Source: Streptomyces macrolidinus (GTDB lineage: Bacteria; Actinomycetota; Actinomycetes; Streptomycetales; Streptomycetaceae). From it: 64,000 bases of DNA. The stretch is from the NCBI RefSeq assembly GCF_023887685.1, contig NZ_JAMWMR010000005.1, positions 62,001 through 126,000 of the forward strand, written 5' to 3'. A model generated the notes under the pieces. It saw only the letters and a list, made by a program, of their open reading frames with translations, was not told the DNA's origin and did no database searches. The translations under genes and the position numbers were made by a program. Each line of letters starts with the position of its first letter. The first letter of the stretch is position 1. Below are positions 60,016 to 64,000 of this stretch, piece after piece.

Positions 60016-60864
60016 TCAGAGGCGGCAGGCGTGGATGGCCGTGGTCAGGATGGCTCGCGCGCCGATCTCGTACAGGTCGTCCATGATCCGCTGGGCTTCC
60101 CGGGCCGGGACCATCGCCCGGACGGCGACCCAGCCCTCGTTGTGCAGCGGCGAGACGGTCGGGGACTCCAGGCCCGGGGTGAGCCCGACGGCCTTCTCCA
60201 ACTGCTCGACCCGGCAGTCGTAGTCCATCATCACGTACGTACGGGCCACCAGGACGCCCTGGAGGCGGCGCAGGAACTGCTGCACCTTGGGGTCCTCGGT
60301 GTCGGCGCCGGTACGGCGGATGACGATCGCCTCGGACTTCATGATCGGTTCGCCGAAGACCTCGAGGCCCGCGTTGCGCAGCGAGGTACCGGTCTCCACG
60401 ACGTCCGCGATGACCTCGGCGACCCCCAGCTCGATGGCCGTCTCCACGGCGCCGTCGAGGTGGACGACGGAGGCGTCGATGCCCTCGTCCGCGAGGTGCT
60501 TGGCGACGATGCCCTCGTAGGACGTCGCGACGGTCCTGCCCGCGAGGTCCTCGATGCCGTGCGCGGTGCCGGGCTTGGCGGCGAAGCGGAAGGTGGAGCG
60601 GGCGAAGCCGAGGGAGAGGATCTCCTCGGCGCCGGCGCCGGAGTCGATCAGCAGGTCCCGGCCGGTGATGCCGATGTCGAGGCGGCCGGAGGAGACGTAG
60701 ATCGCGATGTCGCGGGGGCGGAGGTAGAAGAACTCGACCTCGTTGACCGGGTCGACGATCCGCAGCTCCTTGGACTCCCGGCGCTGCTGGTAGCCCGCCT
60801 CATGCAGCATCTCCGCCGCAGGGCCGGACAGTGAACCCTTGTTGGGGACCGCGATGCGCAGCAT
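60016..60864 (-). CDS. hisG: ATP phosphoribosyltransferase, HisG
   Basis: 282 aa, first enzyme of histidine synthesis, joining ATP and PRPP. Long form with a C-terminal regulatory domain (from LEKAVGLTPGLESPTV), allowing feedback control by histidine. The PRPP-binding loop is DVVETGTSLR. ATG 60864 begins LRIAVPNKGSL; AAGGAAG lies upstream. Encoded after hisE in the same direction, as in other Streptomyces. Confidence 0.95.
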   Translation of the reverse strand: MLRIAVPNKGSLSGPAAEMLHEAGYQQRRESKELRIVDPVNEVEFFYLRPRDIAIYVSSGRLDIGITGRDLLIDSGAGAEEILSLGFARSTFRFAAKPGTAHGIEDLAGRTVATSYEGIVAKHLADEGIDASVVHLDGAVETAIELGVAEVIADVVETGTSLRNAGLEVFGEPIMKSEAIVIRRTGADTEDPKVQQFLRRLQGVLVARTYVMMDYDCRVEQLEKAVGLTPGLESPTVSPLHNEGWVAVRAMVPAREAQRIMDDLYEIGARAILTTAIHACRL

Positions 60865-60920
60865 GAGGGGGGCTTCCTTCGTGTCGGTGCGTGAGGGGGT
60901 TGAGGTGGGCGTGGTGCGGC

Positions 60921-61193
60921 TCAGAGATGGGCGTAGACGTCGTCCAGGGAGATGCCGCGGGCGACCATCATCACCTGAACGTGGTACAGGAGCTGGGAGA
61001 TCTCCTCCGCGGCGGCTTCCTCGCCCTCGTGCTCGGCGGCCATCCACACCTCGGCGGCCTCCTCGACGATCTTCTTGCCGATGGCATGGACGCCCTTGCC
61101 GACCAGCTCTGCGGTGCGGGAAGTGGCGGGATCGCCGTGGGCGGCCTTGTGCTGGAGCTCGGTGAACAGCTCCTCGAACGACTTCTTCGACAT
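60921..61193 (-). CDS. hisE: phosphoribosyl-ATP pyrophosphatase, HisE
   Basis: 90 aa, second step of histidine synthesis. Conserved features: [21 protein letters not shown] with the acidic EE-x2-E metal site, and [16 protein letters not shown]. Encoded 56 bp before hisG in the same direction, following the rib genes. Confidence 0.95.
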   Translation of the reverse strand: MSKKSFEELFTELQHKAAHGDPATSRTAELVGKGVHAIGKKIVEEAAEVWMAAEHEGEEAAAEEISQLLYHVQVMMVARGISLDDVYAHL

Positions 61194-61226
61194 GGTGGTC
61201 TAACCCTACGCGCTCTCGTCCTCGTC

Positions 61227-61712
61227 TCAGTGCCAGGGTTCGGATACCGAGCGGAGCGTGGCGGCGGTCGCCACGGCCGCGGTCACCGCCTCGTGCCCCT
61301 TGTCCTCGGACGATCCCGGAAGACCCGCGCGGTCCAGGGCCTGCTCCTCCGTGTCGCAGGTGAGCACGCCGAAGCCGACGGGGACACCGGACTCGACGGA
61401 CACCTGGGTCAGGCCCTGGGTGACGCCCTGGCAGACGTAGTCGAAGTGGGGGGTGCCGCCGCGGATGACGACCCCGAGGGCGACGATCGCGTGGTAGCCG
61501 CGGGCCGCGAGGACCTTGGCGGCGACCGGGAGCTCGAAGCTGCCGGGGACCCGCAGCAGGGTCGGCTCGTCGATGCCCAGTTCACCGAGGGCGCGCAGGG
61601 CTCCGTCGACCAGGCCGTCCATCACCTTCTCGTGCCACTGCGCCGCGACGACGGCGACCCTCAGATCGCTCGCGTTGCGGACGGACAACTCCGGTGCACC
61701 CTTGCCGCTCAC
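61227..61712 (-). CDS. ribH: lumazine synthase, RibH
   Basis: 161 aa. Condenses 5-amino-6-ribitylaminouracil with dihydroxybutanone phosphate. Motifs: [40 protein letters not shown]. Length is typical for the 60-subunit capsid-forming enzyme. It follows ribBA by 60 bp. Confidence 0.95.
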   Translation of the reverse strand: MSGKGAPELSVRNASDLRVAVVAAQWHEKVMDGLVDGALRALGELGIDEPTLLRVPGSFELPVAAKVLAARGYHAIVALGVVIRGGTPHFDYVCQGVTQGLTQVSVESGVPVGFGVLTCDTEEQALDRAGLPGSSEDKGHEAVTAAVATAATLRSVSEPWH

Positions 61713-61772
61713 GTGTCTCCTCCGTGTTCTCTTGCTGAGCTTCTGTCACTGGCTCACTGGTCGGCTACTGGC

Positions 61773-63062
61773 TTACTGGTCCGCGCGGGCGGACACGGCG
61801 GTCGTGTCCAGCCAGGGCAGGTCGTGGCCCATCCGGTCCCGCTTGGTGCGCAGGTAGCGGAGGTTGTGTTCGCCCGCCTGTACGGGCATGGGCTCCCGGC
61901 CGGTGATCTTGAGGCCGTGGTGGCGCAGGGCGTCGGTCTTGTCGGGGTTGTTGGTCAGCAGCCGCACCCCGCGTACGCCGAGATCGCGAAGGATCAGGGC
62001 GCCCGCCGCGTAGTCGCGGGCGTCGGCGGGCAGGCCGAGCGCCAGGTTGGCGTCCAGCGTGTCGTGGCCGCGTTCCTGGAGTTCGTACGCCCGCAGCTTG
62101 GACAGCAGCCCGATGCCGCGGCCCTCGTGGCCGCGCAGATAGACGACCGCGCCCCGGCCCTCGGCCTGGATCCGCCGCAGGGAGGCCTCCAGTTGGGGGC
62201 CGCAGTCGCAGCGCAGGGAGTGGAAGACATCGCCGGTGAGGCATTCGGAGTGGACGCGGACCAGGAGGTCCTCGCCGTCGCCGATCTCCCCGTGGACGAG
62301 GGCGATGTGCTCGACTCCGTCGCGGGTGGAGCGATAGCCGTACGCCGTGAACTCACCGAAGGCGGTGGGGAGTCGGACCTCCGCCTCGCGGCGCACGAGA
62401 GGCTCGGTGGCCCGGCGGTGGGCGATCAGGTCCGCGATGGAGATGATCGTCAGGCCGTGCTCGCGGGCGAAGGGGATCAGCTCGGGCAGGCGCAGCATGC
62501 GGCCGTCGGCGCCCGCGATCTCCACGATCGCTCCGGCCGGGCGCAGTCCGGCGAGCCGCGCGAGGTCGACGGCGGCCTCGGTGTGGCCGTCGCGGACGAG
62601 GACGCCGCCGGGCCGGGCGCGCAGCGGGAAGACGTGGCCGGGGCGGACGAAGTCGCCGGGACCCGCCGTCCCTCCGGCGAGCAGCCGCAGGGTGGTGGCG
62701 CGGTCGGCCGCGGAGATACCGGTGCTCACGCCGTGGGCGCCGGTCGCGTCGACGGACACGGTGAACGCGGTGCGCATCGACTCGGTGTTGTGCTCGACCA
62801 TCTGCGGGAGCTGGAGGCGGTCGAGTTCGTCGCCCTCCATGGGGGCGCAGATCAGGCCGCGGCACTCGCTCATCATGAAGGCGACGATCTCGGGGGTCGC
62901 CTTCTCGGCGGCGATGACGAGGTCGCCCTCGTTCTCGCGGTCCTCGTCGTCGACGACCACGACCGGTCGGCCGGCCGCGATGTCGGCGACGGCCTGCTCG
63001 ACGGGGTCGAGTGCGTAGTCGTCGAGGGGGTCGGTGCGGTACAGAACCGGCGCCGTTGTCAT
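61773..63062 (-). CDS. ribBA: bifunctional RibBA (DHBP synthase / GTP cyclohydrolase II)
   Basis: 429 aa. The N-terminal domain has the DHBP synthase motifs [11 protein letters not shown] and [15 protein letters not shown]; the C-terminal GTP cyclohydrolase II domain has zinc Cys in [16 protein letters not shown] and [13 protein letters not shown] 63062 overlaps the ribM stop. Supplies both precursors of riboflavin. Confidence 0.94.
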   Translation of the reverse strand: MTTAPVLYRTDPLDDYALDPVEQAVADIAAGRPVVVVDDEDRENEGDLVIAAEKATPEIVAFMMSECRGLICAPMEGDELDRLQLPQMVEHNTESMRTAFTVSVDATGAHGVSTGISAADRATTLRLLAGGTAGPGDFVRPGHVFPLRARPGGVLVRDGHTEAAVDLARLAGLRPAGAIVEIAGADGRMLRLPELIPFAREHGLTIISIADLIAHRRATEPLVRREAEVRLPTAFGEFTAYGYRSTRDGVEHIALVHGEIGDGEDLLVRVHSECLTGDVFHSLRCDCGPQLEASLRRIQAEGRGAVVYLRGHEGRGIGLLSKLRAYELQERGHDTLDANLALGLPADARDYAAGALILRDLGVRGVRLLTNNPDKTDALRHHGLKITGREPMPVQAGEHNLRYLRTKRDRMGHDLPWLDTTAVSARADQ

Positions 63063-63706
63063 GCCGGGACTCCTTCCAGGGCGGGCTGCTGCTCCGCCGT
63101 GCGCGAGCGCAGCCACCAGTCGCGCATGCCCCACAGGACGAGTGCGCCGTAGACGATGTAGACGAAGCCGGAGAAGGCGAAGCCGTTGGCGAAGTTGAGG
63201 GGGACGCCGACGGCGTCGACCAGGAGCCAGGCGACCCAGAACTCGACCATGCCGCGCGCCTGGGCGTACATGGCGACGATGGTGCCGACGAATATGTACG
63301 CGTCGGGCCAGGGGTCCCAGGACAGGGTGGGGATCGCGGTGAACAGGCCCGCGACGGCGAGCGTGCCGAGGGCCGCGGCGCCCGCGAGGATGCCGCGCTC
63401 GCGCCAGGTGGCGAACCGTACGGCGATCTGGCCGTCCTTCGCGCGCCCCGTGCCGCGGCTCCACTGCCACCAGCCGTAGACGGCCACGGCCATGACGACG
63501 ACCTGCTTGCCGGCGCTGCCGGAGAGGTGGGCCGAGGCGAAGGCGGTGAAGAGGACGACACCGGACAGGAACTGCACCGGCCAGCTCCACAGGGAGCGGC
63601 GCCAGCCGAACGCGAGGCCGGCCAGTCCGATCACGTTGCCGATCATGTCCGACCACTTGATGTGCTGGCCGAACAGAGTGAAGGCTTCGGAGTCGAGCCA
63701 GCTCAC
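63059..63706 (-). CDS. ribM: RibM-like riboflavin transporter (PnuC/PnuX family)
   Basis: 215 aa with about seven membrane segments. PnuC-family features: [45 protein letters not shown]. Within an actinobacterial rib operon this member is the RibM riboflavin facilitator described in Streptomyces and Corynebacterium. GTG 63706 overlaps the ribE stop; the next gene ribBA starts inside its stop. Substrate choice (riboflavin rather than nicotinamide riboside) rests on operon context. Confidence 0.83.
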   Translation of the reverse strand: MSWLDSEAFTLFGQHIKWSDMIGNVIGLAGLAFGWRRSLWSWPVQFLSGVVLFTAFASAHLSGSAGKQVVVMAVAVYGWWQWSRGTGRAKDGQIAVRFATWRERGILAGAAALGTLAVAGLFTAIPTLSWDPWPDAYIFVGTIVAMYAQARGMVEFWVAWLLVDAVGVPLNFANGFAFSGFVYIVYGALVLWGMRDWWLRSRTAEQQPALEGVPA

Positions 63707-64000
63707 CGGGTGGCTCCCTCGCTGGTCAGCAGCCGCTCGACGTACTTGGCGATGATGTCGACCTCGAGGTTGACCGGGTCGCCGGGCTGTTTGACGCCGA
63801 GTGTGGTCAGCGCGAGGGTCGTGGGGATGAGGCTGATGGTGAAGCGGTCGGCTGCGGCTTCCACGACGGTGAGGCTGACGCCGTCGACGGTGATGGAGCC
63901 CTTCTCGACCACATAGCGCGAGAGGTCCGCGGGGAGCGAGACGGTGACGAGGTCCCAGTGCTCGGAGGGCTCGCGCGCGAGGATCGTGCCGGTGCCGTCG
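63703..64000 (-). CDS. ribE: riboflavin synthase alpha chain, RibE (C-terminal part)
   Basis: Partial: 98 C-terminal residues plus stop; the gene continues beyond the window. The second lumazine-binding repeat is seen, with [14 protein letters not shown] and [14 protein letters not shown], and a final [16 protein letters not shown]. First gene of the rib operon on this strand; an FMN riboswitch would be expected upstream, outside the window. Confidence 0.93.
   Translation of the reverse strand, partial: DGTGTILAREPSEHWDLVTVSLPADLSRYVVEKGSITVDGVSLTVVEAAADRFTISLIPTTLALTTLGVKQPGDPVNLEVDIIAKYVERLLTSEGATR

Noticed and set aside
60891..63152. 753-codon plus-strand frame across the rib/his region
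   Set aside because: Antisense shadow of hisE, ribH and ribBA caused by high GC; its protein is Gly/Val-rich with no domain.
1..64000. CRISPR arrays, rRNA or tRNA genes
   Set aside because: No regularly spaced repeats and no rRNA or tRNA signature was seen on either strand.

Overview
The window is Streptomyces-type DNA: high GC, GTG and TTG starts, tight ATGA/GTGA gene overlaps, WhiB, DUF317 (SPDY), DUF397/XRE and DUF2637 families, and a Streptomyces his/rib chromosomal block. It divides into an integrated conjugative element (about 1-52,266, left end outside the window) and conserved chromosome (about 52,214-64,000).

Transfer and replication part of the element. A type IV secretion-like set on the plus strand comprises a VirB6/TrbL-like membrane protein (57), an SCO6880-like protein (1599), a VirB4-like ATPase (3587) and a VirD4/TraG coupling protein (12157). 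A relaxase/MobC pair lies on the minus strand (25990-28195) beside a large perfect hairpin that may be oriT. No FtsK-like TraB is seen. Minus-strand replication and maintenance genes follow (28363-32422): DUF2637 membrane protein, WhiB, DnaC-like ATPase and a replisome organiser. Between the two sets are accessory genes: tandem DnaB N-terminal domains, a cytosine methyltransferase broken by three frameshifts, DUF4913, a RelE-like protein, three DUF317 proteins, and a secreted NucA/NucB nuclease facing a SUKH-type immunity gene. A 4.5 kb Tn554-like element (two tyrosine recombinases plus a GNAT acetyltransferase, about 6356-10894) has cut a small Cys-rich gene in two; the halves are recognisable on each side.

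Regulatory part (32.6-40.2 kb). An XRE regulator with repeated operator-like sites is followed by an ImmA/IrrE protease, a multi-pass MAB_1171c-like protein and a PAP2-like membrane protein. Next come an XRE/DUF397 pair, an RsbW-like ATPase, a TPR regulator and a Nudix hydrolase.

RiPP part (40.3-50.1 kb). A class I lanthipeptide cluster of the FxLD type: Fe(II)/2OG dioxygenase, two small unknowns, PIMT-like methyltransferase, 62-aa precursor, full-length LanB, LanC, and a second SpaB_C protein with a long helical C-terminus. An inactive-looking pyroglutamyl-peptidase-like gene and the element's tyrosine integrase close the element. The integrase 3' end overlaps, tail to tail, the 3' end of a chromosomal C39 peptidase gene, so the attachment site probably lies there.

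Chromosome. C39 peptidase (Tat-exported), uridine kinase-like NTPase, a possible small RNA with a strong terminator, an EccA/CbbX-like AAA ATPase, two CBS/CNNM membrane proteins, a PH-like membrane protein, then hisG, hisE, ribH, ribBA, ribM and partial ribE, all on the minus strand. No tRNA, rRNA or CRISPR array was seen.
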